Assembly (NCBI GenBank): GCA_035552155.1
Contig: DASZLX010000035.1
Coordinates: 62,001 to 126,000 of the forward strand
Origin: DASXHY01 sp035552155
GTDB taxonomy: Bacteria > Verrucomicrobiota > Verrucomicrobiia > Limisphaerales > DASXHY01
Direction of reading: 5' to 3'
DNA length: 64,000 nt
The notes beneath the pieces were generated by a model. It ran no database searches. It saw only the letters and a program-made list of their open reading frames with translations, and was not told where the DNA came from. Each line of letters starts with the position of its first letter. The stretch's first letter is position 1. Both the position numbers and the translations under genes were made by a program. This document shows, piece after piece, positions 53,833 through 62,050 of the stretch.

Positions 53833-55335
53833 ATGAAGTCTGAAGTTGCTCTTGGTTTGGAAAACGCCGGCTGGCCTGTGATTTTGGTCAACAGCTCCGG
53901 CGCGATCCTGCACGCCAATCCGGTGGCGGTGGAGACCTTTGGCCCCACTCTCGAAGGCGAAATGCCCCTCTCCGCCATTTGGGCCTCGGAAAACGGCCCC
54001 ATGGCCGAACAATTCATTTTGCAGTGGGACAACTCGCCTTTCCCTCCCGGCCCCCTCAAATTTTGCGTCAAAGGCGGCGGCATTCGCTCCTTCCTGACCT
54101 CCATTTGCCCGCTGGCCGAGGGGCCCGAAAAATCCTTCATCCTGCAACTGCTGCCCAACACGACACCCTCCACTCCCAAAGAAGCCGCCGCCGAAAGCCT
54201 CGCGCAAAAACAAAAACTCGATTGCGCCCTGCAACTGGCGCGGACGGTCTCGCTCGATTTCAATAACGCCCTCACCAGCATTCTCGGTCACGCCTCGTTG
54301 CTCCTGACCAAGGCCGAAGCGAACCACCCCTGGCGGCGCTCACTGCTGGAAGTGGAAAAATCAGCCGCGCGGGCCGCGGAAATTGCCAACGATCTCGGCA
54401 CCTTCAGCCGGCCGGACAAGGAACCGCGCGGACAATCGGCGCGCAACGTAAACGCCATCCTCCAGCGCGCGGTGGACGTCTTTGCCAACGCCGAGGCCAA
54501 AAAAATCACCTGGACGCTGCAACTCGAGCGGAAACCCTTCGCCGCGAGATTTGACGAAGCCAAAATCCAGCAGGCGTTTGTAAAAATTCTCGAGAACGCC
54601 GTCCAGTCCGTGACAGAGAACCCGCAAATCACCGTGCAATCGCGGAACGTCGAGTTGGCCCAGGCCACCCAGGACCGCGATGTGCGCCTGAGCGCCGGCA
54701 CTTATATTTGCGTCGAAATCAGCGATAACGGCCCCGGCATCGCGCCGGACATTTTGTCGCGGATTTTCGAACCGTTCTTCACCACCAAAGGCGGCAAGCA
54801 TCGCGGTCTCGGCCTGGCATTTGTATACGGGATTGCCACCAATCACGGCGGCGGTGTGGCGGTTTCCAGCCAGCCCGGCACGGGCACGTCCGTGCGCCTC
54901 TATTTGCCGGCGGAAAAAAGAGTCGTCCAGGACAGTCAGGTCAATGTCGCTGACCTGAACGGCACGCAAACCATTTTGATGGTAGACGATGAAGACCTGA
55001 TGCTGACCATGGGGCAAACCGTCCTTTCCGCATTCGGCTACAAGGTGCTCACGGCGAACAGCGGGCAGAAGGCGCTGGAACTCATTGCCAAAGGCGACCA
55101 GAATATCGATTTGCTGATTACGGATTTGGTGATGCCAGCGATGAGCGGCCGCGAACTGGTCGAGCACCTGCGCAAATCCTCCTCCGGCATTCGCGTCCTC
55201 TGCACCAGCGGATACGTGCCGCCACCGGCGCAAACGGATGATGCAGCCTACCTGCAAAAACCGTTCACCAGCCAGGACTTGCTGGTCAAAGTCAAACAAG
55301 TCCTCACCGGTCCGGGTCCAACATCTGTTGACTGA
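53833..55335 (+). CDS. Hybrid sensor kinase/response regulator lacking the phosphoacceptor His
   Basis: The 500-residue protein has a PAS-like part (GLENAGWPVILVNSSGAILH, about residues 8-70), then a DHp helix that reads TVSLDFNNALTSILGHA. In this kinase group the wording is normally AHDFNN, and the His is Leu at about residue 141. The ATPase part has N-box (KILENAVQSV), G1 (SDNGPGIAP) and G2 (RGLGLAFVYGI). A REC domain (about 378-497) has ILMVDDEDL, acceptor D about 431 in ITDLVMPAMSG, and LQKPF. No membrane segment is seen. It probably no longer autophosphorylates in the normal way. Confidence 0.88.
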   Translation: MKSEVALGLENAGWPVILVNSSGAILHANPVAVETFGPTLEGEMPLSAIWASENGPMAEQFILQWDNSPFPPGPLKFCVKGGGIRSFLTSICPLAEGPEKSFILQLLPNTTPSTPKEAAAESLAQKQKLDCALQLARTVSLDFNNALTSILGHASLLLTKAEANHPWRRSLLEVEKSAARAAEIANDLGTFSRPDKEPRGQSARNVNAILQRAVDVFANAEAKKITWTLQLERKPFAARFDEAKIQQAFVKILENAVQSVTENPQITVQSRNVELAQATQDRDVRLSAGTYICVEISDNGPGIAPDILSRIFEPFFTTKGGKHRGLGLAFVYGIATNHGGGVAVSSQPGTGTSVRLYLPAEKRVVQDSQVNVADLNGTQTILMVDDEDLMLTMGQTVLSAFGYKVLTANSGQKALELIAKGDQNIDLLITDLVMPAMSGRELVEHLRKSSSGIRVLCTSGYVPPPAQTDDAAYLQKPFTSQDLLVKVKQVLTGPGPTSVD

Positions 55336-55364
55336 GAGTAGCTATTCGCGTATCTAATGATTAG

Positions 55365-56246
55365 ATGCAAATAGAAAGTCTCAAAGTCTTTTGCGACCTG
55401 GCCGAAACCGAAAGCTTCACCAAGGCCGCTCAAATCAACGGTGTCACCCAGTCCGCCGTCAGCCAGCAAATCAGCTCCCTCGAGCGGCAATTCAAGTCGC
55501 TTCTCATCGAACGCAGCAAGAAAAAGTTTCGCCTCACTCGCGAAGGCCAGTTGCTTTACGATTTCAGCAAACAGATCATCCAGACCTATGATGCCCTGCA
55601 CAGCAAGCTGCAGGAGGTCAAGGACATCATATCCGGCACCATTCGCGTGGCGACGATTTACAGCATCGGCCTCCACGATCTGCCGCCCTATATCAAACGG
55701 TTCCTCAAGGAGCATCCCACCGTGCATGTGCACGTGGAATACCGGCGGGCCAACCAGGTTTATGAAGACGTGCTCGGCAACGTCGTGGATCTCGGCCTCG
55801 TGGCCTATCCGCAGCGCGACGCCAAACTCGAGGTCGTGCCGCTCCGCCGGGATCCTCTGGTCATGATTTGCCACCCGCAACATTCGTTGGCCAAATCCAA
55901 AACCCTGAAACTCAAGTCCATTTCAGGAATGAAATTCATCGGCTTCGAACCGGACATCCCCACCCGCAAGGCGATTGACAAAATCCTGAAGGAAAATGCC
56001 ATCGAGATCCACACCGTGATGGAATTCGACAACATTGAAACGGTCAAACGCGCCGTGGAAATCGACGCGGGCATCTCGATCGTGCCCGAGAGCACCGTCG
56101 GCCAGGAAGTCGCCAAGCAAACCCTCGCCGCAGTGAGAATTGACGACGGCGATTTCTTCCGCCCCCTCGCCGCTCTCTACAAGAAGAACAAAGTCCTCTC
56201 ACCCGCGATGAAGCAATTCATCTCAATTCTGAAAGAGGAACGGTGA
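55365..56246 (+). CDS. LysR-family transcriptional regulator
   Basis: The 293-residue regulator has a typical winged helix (ESLKVFCDLAETESFTKAAQ, INGVTQSAVSQQISSLERQF, LLIERSKKKFRLTREGQLLY) and the effector domain (TIRVATIYSIGLHDLPPYIK, GIGV-like VDLGLVAYPQRDAKLEVVPL). It is close in style to CysB/LysR regulators of oxidative metabolism. It lies about 30 bases after the kinase/REC gene in the same direction, so the two may be expressed together. The target is unknown. Confidence 0.92.
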   Translation: MQIESLKVFCDLAETESFTKAAQINGVTQSAVSQQISSLERQFKSLLIERSKKKFRLTREGQLLYDFSKQIIQTYDALHSKLQEVKDIISGTIRVATIYSIGLHDLPPYIKRFLKEHPTVHVHVEYRRANQVYEDVLGNVVDLGLVAYPQRDAKLEVVPLRRDPLVMICHPQHSLAKSKTLKLKSISGMKFIGFEPDIPTRKAIDKILKENAIEIHTVMEFDNIETVKRAVEIDAGISIVPESTVGQEVAKQTLAAVRIDDGDFFRPLAALYKKNKVLSPAMKQFISILKEER

Positions 56247-56276
56247 GAGTTGTGACGACGATTTAAAGACTGATGG

Positions 56277-56645
56277 ATGAGAAGTTTGATCGTAAGTATC
56301 GTCGCCTGCCTGTTTTTCTGCGGTTGCAAACCCTCAACCAAACATTTGGTTCAGGACTACAAATTGGAGCGCTTTGACGAAAACGGAAAATATTACGTCA
56401 TCGCTTCCGAAGATTTGTCCGGCGGCGGTGTTTTTGACGGCACCGTGGAACAGCTGGGCTTTGATCAGAATTGGATTTTGGCACGGGTTAATAGATTATA
56501 CCAAGGTGATACGAATGGCTGGTATGTCCTGAACTTAAAAACTAAACAAGTTGTCGGGCCAATCCAGGAATCTGATTTGAAGACCAATGCCGCTTGGACC
56601 AAAATCGAGTATCACGACCCTGAACAGGTTTTTTCGGGAAAATGA
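56277..56645 (+). CDS. Small lipoprotein of unknown function
   Basis: The 122-residue protein begins MRSLIVSIVACLFFCGCKPS, with a lipobox (FFCGC), and continues DYKLERFDENGKYYVIASED and WYVLNLKTKQVVGPIQESDL. I do not recognise a family. Composition is AT-richer than the neighbours. It follows the LysR gene by 30 bases and converges with the M29 peptidase gene. Confidence 0.65.
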   Translation: MRSLIVSIVACLFFCGCKPSTKHLVQDYKLERFDENGKYYVIASEDLSGGGVFDGTVEQLGFDQNWILARVNRLYQGDTNGWYVLNLKTKQVVGPIQESDLKTNAAWTKIEYHDPEQVFSGK

Positions 56646-56674
56646 ACAGTTAAAAACTGTTTTGCAGCTTGCAA

Positions 56675-57784
56675 TTACTTCAGGCTGGCTGGATTGAGCG
56701 GCTTCAAATCCTTCGGCAGAAAAATGCCGTCCTTCCGAATCAATTCGCCATCGAACCACACCTCGCCCCCGCCCCATTCGGGTCGTTGAATCAGCACCAT
56801 GTCCCAATGCACCGCCGAGCGGTTCCCATTGTCGCATTGCTCATAAGCCTGGCCCGGCGTGAAGTGAAATGACCCGGCGATCTTCTCGTCAAAGAGAATA
56901 TCGCACATCGGAGTCAGGATGTATGGATTGAAGCCCAGCGAAAATTCGCCCACGTAACGCGCCCCGGGATCGGTGTCGAGAATCTCATTCAACCGCTTCG
57001 TATTATTGGCAGTGGCCTTGATAATCTTGCCGTCCTTGAATTCGAGGCGGACATTTTCAAACTTCGTCCCCGAATAAAGCGTCGGCGTGTTGAATTGAAT
57101 AACCCCGTTGACGGAGTTTTTGACCGGGCACGAAAAAACTTCGCCATCGGGAATGTTCCGGTCGCCCTTGCACATCTGCGCGCCAATGCCCTTGATGCTG
57201 AAATTCAAATCCGTGCCCGGCGCCTTGAGCTGCACCCGGTCGGCGCGTTTCATCCGGCGCTCCAGCGGAACCATCGCGCGCGACATCTTGCGGTAATCCA
57301 TCGTGCAGACGTCAAAATACAAATTCTCAAACGCCTCCGTGCTCATGCCCGCCGCCTGCGCCATGCTCGGCGTGGGCCAGCGCAGCACGCACCAACGCGT
57401 CTTATTCACCCGATAATTCAGCACCGGCCGAATCAAGCGCGAATACATCGACATCCGGTCGCTCGGCACATCCGCATTTTCGCTCGCATTTTCACTGCCG
57501 CGAATTGCGATGTAAGCCTGCATCTTTTTCATGCGGAACAACTCCAGGTCGCGCACCCCCTCGGCGTGTTTCTCATCCATCGCGCGCAACATCTCGCGAC
57601 CCACCCGCGTGTGCCGCGTCTCCACAAACGGCACCGCGCCCGCCGCTCGAACCGCGCGAATAAGTTCAATCGTGAACTCATCCGGAACATCGATCATATC
57701 GAGCAGGATACGGTCGCCCTTTTTCAACGCGGTGGAATATTCGACAAGCAACTTCGCCAGTTTGGTGTAACGGGGATCAGTCAT
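56675..57784 (-). CDS. M29 family aminopeptidase
   Basis: The 369-residue metallopeptidase has the pair of metal ligands E (NIPDGEVFSCP), E (EFSLGFNPYI), H (GSFHFTPGQAYEQ) and H/D (SAVHWDMVLIQRPE), all in the C-terminal half, as in thermophilic aminopeptidases (AmpS/PepT-like M29). The N-terminal part (AKLLVEYSTALKKGDRILLD) is the usual dimer domain. It removes N-terminal residues from peptides; no signal is present, so it is cytoplasmic. Confidence 0.92.
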   Translation of the reverse strand: MTDPRYTKLAKLLVEYSTALKKGDRILLDMIDVPDEFTIELIRAVRAAGAVPFVETRHTRVGREMLRAMDEKHAEGVRDLELFRMKKMQAYIAIRGSENASENADVPSDRMSMYSRLIRPVLNYRVNKTRWCVLRWPTPSMAQAAGMSTEAFENLYFDVCTMDYRKMSRAMVPLERRMKRADRVQLKAPGTDLNFSIKGIGAQMCKGDRNIPDGEVFSCPVKNSVNGVIQFNTPTLYSGTKFENVRLEFKDGKIIKATANNTKRLNEILDTDPGARYVGEFSLGFNPYILTPMCDILFDEKIAGSFHFTPGQAYEQCDNGNRSAVHWDMVLIQRPEWGGGEVWFDGELIRKDGIFLPKDLKPLNPASLK

Positions 57785-57818
57785 AGTTCCGGAAGCCTAA
57801 AACGAATTGCAGAAAGAA

Positions 57819-57950
57819 TCAAACCCTCGGCGGTTCCTCTCCGCGTTCAGCAAACCAACGACGGAGAAACAAAATATCTTCGGCGTCCTTCTCTCGATCA
57901 GCTTCTCGGCAGGCCGCTCCGCGCCAGCATTTTCATCATCCATTCGTCCG
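57819..57950 (-). pseudogene. Remnant of a nucleotidyltransferase-type C-terminus
   Basis: In the frame next to the upstream small gene the minus strand reads EADREKDAEDILFLRRWFAE and RGEEPPRV before a TGA at 57819-57821. The KDxEDI-FL wording is how many AbiEii/nucleotidyltransferase-like proteins end. No start codon lies in this frame above the stop at about 57950, so only the tail of a gene is left. The pairing with the small gene at 57898 recalls two-gene units. Confidence 0.42.
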
Positions 57951-58131
57951 CCTCCTCATGGGTTTTGAAACGGTAAACGCCCTTTGGCATCCAGCGGTGC
58001 TTAAATGTCTTGTGAAATTGCGCCGCGGCCTGTTGTAACTGCATCCCCGCCCGCCAGGCATCCGGCGTTTGTGTCCTTCGACCAACAAAACGCTCGATTT
58101 TTTCTTCGACGTTGACAAAGGACTGTTTCAC
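57898..58131 (-). CDS. Small protein of unknown function, part of a possible two-gene unit
   Basis: The 77-residue protein has NVEEKIERFVGRRTQTPDAW and KGVYRFKTHEEADEWMMKML. I recall similar proteins annotated before nucleotidyltransferase genes, but have no verified family. It overlaps the remnant described at 57819 in another frame. It follows mazG by 38 bases on the same strand. Confidence 0.6.
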   Translation of the reverse strand: MKQSFVNVEEKIERFVGRRTQTPDAWRAGMQLQQAAAQFHKTFKHRWMPKGVYRFKTHEEADEWMMKMLARSGLPRS

Positions 58132-58169
58132 GATGCCAACTTACTTTGCCCCTCCATGCAAGGCAAGGC

Positions 58170-58829
58170 TCAGGTCTGGCGCGATGCCTCCACCCTTCTC
58201 CACGCCCGCTCCCGGTTTTGAATTTCGCCCTTCAACAAATCCTCCGCCGACCAGCCTTGCTCCTGCGCGAATTGCGCCAGCGAAAACAGCATTCCCGCCA
58301 ACTCCTTTTTCTTGAGGTTGCCCTTCGAGCGATTCGTGTCGGGAAGGACCTTTGCCTTCCGGGCCTTCTTCACCAGCTTTTCCGCGCGCAGCAGCGCGGG
58401 TAGATGCCTGGGAATTCCATCCAGCGCCGAGGCGCGCGCATGCTTGGTGCCGTGCTTTTCCGCGCGTTTTATCTTTTCCCAATTCGCCCAGACTTCATCC
58501 ACATTTTTAACCTTAGTCGTCCCAAAAACGTGCGGGTGCCGGCGAATCAACTTCTCCGTGATATGTCGCGCCACCTTTTCAAAATCAAACGCCCCACGCT
58601 CCTTCGCGAGCTGGCAATGGAACACCACCTGCAACAACAAATCCCCAAGCTCCTCTTCCATCTCCTGGTCGTCGCGCGATTCAATCGCATCCAGCAGCTC
58701 ATAAACCTCCTCCACCGCGTGCCAGCGCAGGGATTGATGGTCCTGCTCGCGATCCCACGGACAACCCTTCGGCGAGCGCAATTTCGCCATCACGCGCAAT
58801 AAATCTTCAATTGCCGGTTTTCGTTTCAT
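58170..58829 (-). CDS. mazG: Nucleoside triphosphate pyrophosphohydrolase
   Basis: The 219-residue house-cleaning enzyme begins with LRSPKGCPWDREQDHQSL, the MazG opening, and has the metal-binding EEVYELLDAIESRDDQEMEEELGDLL (E-E-x-x-E with E-x-x-D). The second domain has RRHPHVFGT and WEKIK as in the E. coli protein. It hydrolyses unusual NTPs. Length is somewhat below the usual 260, the C-terminal repeat being shortened. An inverted unit array begins at its start codon. Confidence 0.92.
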   Translation of the reverse strand: MKRKPAIEDLLRVMAKLRSPKGCPWDREQDHQSLRWHAVEEVYELLDAIESRDDQEMEEELGDLLLQVVFHCQLAKERGAFDFEKVARHITEKLIRRHPHVFGTTKVKNVDEVWANWEKIKRAEKHGTKHARASALDGIPRHLPALLRAEKLVKKARKAKVLPDTNRSKGNLKKKELAGMLFSLAQFAQEQGWSAEDLLKGEIQNRERAWRRVEASRQT

Positions 58830-58908
58830 TTACGATTTACGACTGGCGATTCACAAGCGGTGGGTCAGTTTCCCCGTGCTCGTAAATCGTATATCGCAAA
58901 TCGTAAAT
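58828..58908. repeat. Inverted array of TTTACGA-type heptamers between proB and mazG
   Basis: Left arm ATTTACGATTTACGA (58828-58842), overlapping the mazG start codon, faces the right arm of four heptamers TCGTAAA, TCGTATA, TCGCAAA and TCGTAAA (58880-58907). The right arm ends at the proB stop. The two arms can pair at the outer units. Confidence 0.8.
58880..58907 (+). repeat. Four TCGTAAA heptamers
   Basis: TCGTAAA, TCGTATA, TCGCAAA, TCGTAAA in direct tandem, exactly 28 bases with one change in units 2 and 3. Same 4 x 7 design as at 24945, 25570 and 60230. Confidence 0.8.
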
Positions 58909-59984
58909 TAAAGAATCACCAGATTATCCCGATGCACCACTTCCACGCGCAGCAATGTGCGCGCTTTGATTTCCTGCGAGCCAAAGGCCGCAATGCCCCG
59001 CGCGAATTCCGTCCCGTCCAAATCGCAAATCCGCACCACATCTTCCGCCGTAAAATCGCCCTCGCAACGCGCAATGCCCGGCGGCAGCAGGCTTTTACCT
59101 TTCTCGCGCAGCGCCTGTTTTGCGCCCTCATCCACGAACAGCGCGCCTTTGGGATGATGAAAAAAAGCGATCCACCGCTTGCGCCCCTGCAACTTCGTCG
59201 GTTGCGGCACAAACAGCGTGCCCTCGTCTTCACCGGCGATGACGCGCGCCAGCAGGTTTTTCTTTTTGCCGGACCCAATCACCAATGGAATTCCCGAGCG
59301 CACCGCGATCTTGGCCGCCTCCACCTTGGAGCGCATCCCGCCCACGGCCGTCGCGCTATCCGTCCCGCCCGCGAGCTTTTCAATCGCGCCGTCGATGTGT
59401 TCGATGATGGAAATCGTTTTCGGATTGGCCCGGCCGAAATTTTCAATCACGCCATCCACTGTGGTCAGAATCAAAAGCAAATCCGCGGGCAACAACGAGG
59501 CGACCAGCGCGGACAATTTGTCATTGTCGCCGAATTTGAGTTCGGTGAAAGAAATCGCGTCGTTCTCGTTGATGATCGGCACCACGCCCCGGCCCAGCAG
59601 CGTCACGAGCGTATTGCGCGCGTTCAGATGGCGTTCGTGATGCTCCAAATCATCATGTGTCAGCAGCACCTGCGCCACGTGCAGGTCGAACTGCCCGAAC
59701 AATTTTTCGTAAATAGCCATCAGGCGCGACTGGCCGACTGCGGCGCATGCCTGCAATTCCGCCAATTCATTGGGCCGCTTTTCGTAGCCCAGCACGCCCA
59801 TGCCCGCGCCGACCGCGCCAGAAGTCACCAGCACAATTTCCCGGCCGGCCTTGCGTTGCGCAGCTACCTGCGCGACCAATTGCTCTAACTGCGCCAAATC
59901 CGGCTGCTTCCGGCTGTCCGTCAGGACGCCGGTGCCGAGTTTCACCACCACGCGGGAAATATCTTTGAGCACTTCAGAACGCAC
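58908..59984 (-). CDS. proB: Glutamate 5-kinase
   Basis: The 358-residue enzyme starts proline synthesis by phosphorylating glutamate. The amino-acid kinase part has VVVKLGTGVLTDSRKQPDL, IVLVTSGAVGAGMGVLGYE, VPIINENDAISFTELKFGDN and LTTVDGV; a C-terminal PUA domain begins near GTLFVPQPTKLQGRKRW and ends RTLLRVEVVHRDNLVIL. All key stretches are kept. It is followed by mazG on the same strand across a unit-repeat spacer. proA is not in the window. Confidence 0.95.
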   Translation of the reverse strand: MRSEVLKDISRVVVKLGTGVLTDSRKQPDLAQLEQLVAQVAAQRKAGREIVLVTSGAVGAGMGVLGYEKRPNELAELQACAAVGQSRLMAIYEKLFGQFDLHVAQVLLTHDDLEHHERHLNARNTLVTLLGRGVVPIINENDAISFTELKFGDNDKLSALVASLLPADLLLILTTVDGVIENFGRANPKTISIIEHIDGAIEKLAGGTDSATAVGGMRSKVEAAKIAVRSGIPLVIGSGKKKNLLARVIAGEDEGTLFVPQPTKLQGRKRWIAFFHHPKGALFVDEGAKQALREKGKSLLPPGIARCEGDFTAEDVVRICDLDGTEFARGIAAFGSQEIKARTLLRVEVVHRDNLVIL

Positions 59985-60034
59985 GCCCGTTTGGTAGCAA
60001 AAGAGCGGTCAAGTGTCGAGGATGAGTCACGTCC

Positions 60035-60042
60035 ATCGGCAC
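60035..60042. repeat. Left target-site duplication of MITE copy B
   Basis: ATCGGCAC precedes the element directly and returns exactly at 60224-60231 after it. Confidence 0.85.
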
Positions 60043-60223
60043 GGGTGCGACTGAAAATGAGGGTCAAATAATCAAACGCGCGCTCTAGCCTCCCTCTCTG
60101 CCATGAAATGGCGGAGAGGGGGTGAGGTGGTGCTTATAATCCTCATAGCTCACGAACGATTGGATCAGGCTTTTCATCCAGGTAAACTCCAGCCACTGTC
60201 CGTCACTCCCTGTCGCACACCCC
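60043..60223. mobile_element. MITE-like element, copy B with intact target duplication
   Basis: The 181-bp element begins GGGTGCGACTGAAAATGAGG and ends CTCCCTGTCGCACACCC, which are imperfect reverse complements of each other and near identical to copy A (43381-43563). It has no ORF of its own. It is flanked by perfect ATCGGCAC copies. The lack of a transposase means it must be moved in trans. Confidence 0.9.
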
Positions 60224-60231
60224 ATCGGCAC
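60224..60231. repeat. Right target-site duplication of MITE copy B
   Basis: ATCGGCAC, identical to 60035-60042. The last two bases also belong to the heptamer array that begins at 60230. Confidence 0.82.
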
Positions 60232-60257
60232 TCAACTCTCGACTCTCAACCCTCAAC
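60230..60257 (+). repeat. Four CTCAAC-type heptamers before the M42 peptidase gene
   Basis: ACTCAAC, TCTCGAC, TCTCAAC and CCTCAAC, exactly 28 bases, ending 15 bases before the start codon at 60273. The word is that found before thiC at 24945. Confidence 0.78.
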
Positions 60258-60272
60258 TGCTATCCTTCCACC

Positions 60273-61346
60273 ATGCGCGAACAATCCGTGAATTTCCTCC
60301 GCACCCTCGTAAACACGCCCAGCCCCACAGGCCACGAAGTCCGCGGCCAGCGAGTGTGGCTGGATTACGTCAAACCTTTCGCCGACGAAACCTTCTCCGA
60401 CGCCTACGGCAATTGCGTGGCTGTGCTCAACAAAGGCGGTTCTCCGCGCCTCATGCTCGCCGCCCACGCCGACGAAATCGCCATGGCCGTCAATTACATC
60501 AATGATGAGGGATACCTTTACGTCCGGAAAATGGGCGGCGTTAATGCCGCCATCACCAAAGCGCAACGAGTCGCCATCCATACGCGCGAAGGAACCGTCA
60601 AAGGCGTCGTCGGAAATGTCGCGCCGCACTTGATGCGCGGCGACGATAACAAACCCAAGACCCCGCAAATTCACGACCTGTTCATCGACATCGGTGTGAG
60701 CAGTCGCAAGGACGCCGAGAAACTCGTGCGCGTTGGCGACCCCATCACGCTCGTGGACGAATTTGATTTGTTGCGCAACGACCTCGTCGTGGCGCGCGCC
60801 TTTGACAATCGCATCGGCACCTTCGCCGTGGCCGAAGCGCTGCGTCTCCTGAAAGAATCCAAAGGCAAAATCGCCCCGGAAATCTGCGCCGTTTCCAACG
60901 TGCAGGAGGAAGTCGGCTTGCTGGGCGCGCGACAGATCGCCTATTCGCTCAAGCCAGACGTCGCCCTCGTGGTCGATGTCACCCACGCGACGGATTACCC
61001 CACCGTAAGCAAACAGCAGCACGGCGATGTCAAAATCGGCCAGGGCCCGGCAATCACCCACGGCGGATGCAACCATCCGGAAGTCGTCGCCCGGCTGGAA
61101 TCAGTGGCCAAGGCGAAAAAGATTCCCCTGCAGCACGAGGCCATGTCCTCCACCAGCGGCACTGACACCGACGTGATTTTCTGGACGCGCGGCGGCATCG
61201 CCAGCGCCCTCGTGAGCCTGCCGAATCGTTACATGCATTCCCCGGTGGAAGTCGTAAGCTTGAAAGATTTGGAGCAAATTCCCGAATTGCTGGCCGCCTT
61301 CGCCCGCTCCCTGAAGGCAGGCGAGGAGTTCAAGGTAAAGATTTGA
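60273..61346 (+). CDS. M42 family metallopeptidase
   Basis: The 357-residue aminopeptidase (glutamyl/endoglucanase-M type) has the metal ligands His and Asp in MLAAHADEIAMAVNYIND, Asp in VVARAFDNRIGTFAVAEALR, EE in CAVSNVQEEVGLLGARQIA, Asp in VDVTHATDYPTVS and the final His in NRYMHSPVEVVSLKDLEQIP. It opens with FLRTLVNTPSPTGHEVRGQR as usual. No signal sequence, so it works in the cytoplasm on peptides. Confidence 0.94.
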   Translation: MREQSVNFLRTLVNTPSPTGHEVRGQRVWLDYVKPFADETFSDAYGNCVAVLNKGGSPRLMLAAHADEIAMAVNYINDEGYLYVRKMGGVNAAITKAQRVAIHTREGTVKGVVGNVAPHLMRGDDNKPKTPQIHDLFIDIGVSSRKDAEKLVRVGDPITLVDEFDLLRNDLVVARAFDNRIGTFAVAEALRLLKESKGKIAPEICAVSNVQEEVGLLGARQIAYSLKPDVALVVDVTHATDYPTVSKQQHGDVKIGQGPAITHGGCNHPEVVARLESVAKAKKIPLQHEAMSSTSGTDTDVIFWTRGGIASALVSLPNRYMHSPVEVVSLKDLEQIPELLAAFARSLKAGEEFKVKI

Positions 61347-61356
61347 AATGCTTCCG

Positions 61357-61413
61357 GTAGGGCTGCGCTGCCGCGCCGCCCCATTATCCCGTCACGCGCG
61401 CATAGCGCGGGAC
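61357..61413. repeat. REP element, left of RAYT gene
   Basis: Starts GTAGGGCTGCGCTGCCGCGC and continues to GCGCGCATAGCGCGGGACG. It is the inverted counterpart of 62051-62106 over most of its length, so the RAYT gene lies between two facing REPs. Confidence 0.8.
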
Positions 61414-61489
61414 GAAAAGGCGGTTTACGCGAAATCATGGTGACATGCAGCACCGAGTGCCTTGTGGCAACGGCGTTCGCCAATCACAG

Positions 61490-61514
61490 GTAGGGCCGCG
61501 TTGTGCGCGGCCCC
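61490..61514. repeat. Second REP unit left of RAYT gene
   Basis: GTAGGGCCGCG-TTGTG-CGCGGCCC forms an 8-bp hairpin with its own complement (GGGCCGCG with CGCGGCCC), starting with the same GTAGGGC word as the other REPs. It lies about 20 bases from the RAYT stop. Confidence 0.75.
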
Positions 61515-61521
61515 ATATTCC

Positions 61522-61544
61522 CGTTGGTGACGCAGTCACCAACG
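61522..61544. terminator. Perfect hairpin over the RAYT stop codon
   Basis: CGTTGGTGAC-GCA-GTCACCAACG is a 10-bp stem with a three-base loop and includes the RAYT stop at 61536. A T-tract is missing, so termination is only possible; recognition by the RAYT protein is another option. Confidence 0.5.
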
Positions 61545-62012
61545 AATCTCATGAACCCGCCCGAAATACGGCCAATCCTCACTCTTCTCCGCCAACCCTT
61601 GGCGTACCGGGTTTTCCCTCACATACTGCCATTTTTGCGAGTAACTTTCGCCGTCGCGCAACCGATGATGAAAACCTCCACGTTGAAATGTGCCGCAGTC
61701 CGGATGCTCTTTCGCGAATCTATCCTTCCAAAAAGCCATCCAACGCTCGATCGTGAACTTAAAATCCCGCGGGCCACAAAATAAATGAAGGTGGTCCGGC
61801 ATAAGCAAATAATCACTGACCAGCCATGCCGTCGCGGTATGTCCCCAAATGCTGTGCAGTGTGCGAATCACCGAACTCTGCGCGAGCCACCGCTCGCGCC
61901 TCTCAGTACAAACGGTGAGAAAAACCCAGTTTGGTCCATCAAGAGAGATATGAACTCCTTTCGCGGTTGTGCGACGCCCGGATTCACTAAAAGGAGCGTC
62001 TGCCATAGCCAA
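61536..62012 (-). CDS. REP-associated tyrosine transposase (RAYT)
   Basis: The 158-residue HUH protein has WVFLTVCTERRERWL, SDYLLMPDHLHLFCGPRD with the His-hydrophobic-His pair, ERWMAFWKDRF, and the RAYT ending HRLRDGESYSQKWQYVRENP, VRQGLAEKSEDWPYFGRVHE, with Tyr of QYVRENP as nucleophile. REP elements surround the gene, as is typical of RAYT. It probably cuts at REP hairpins and helps spread the many REP units in this genome. Confidence 0.92.
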   Translation of the reverse strand: MAMADAPFSESGRRTTAKGVHISLDGPNWVFLTVCTERRERWLAQSSVIRTLHSIWGHTATAWLVSDYLLMPDHLHLFCGPRDFKFTIERWMAFWKDRFAKEHPDCGTFQRGGFHHRLRDGESYSQKWQYVRENPVRQGLAEKSEDWPYFGRVHEIRW

Positions 62013-62050
62013 ATTCGTAACGGAAGAATCAGGACTGTGAAAGATTTTTC

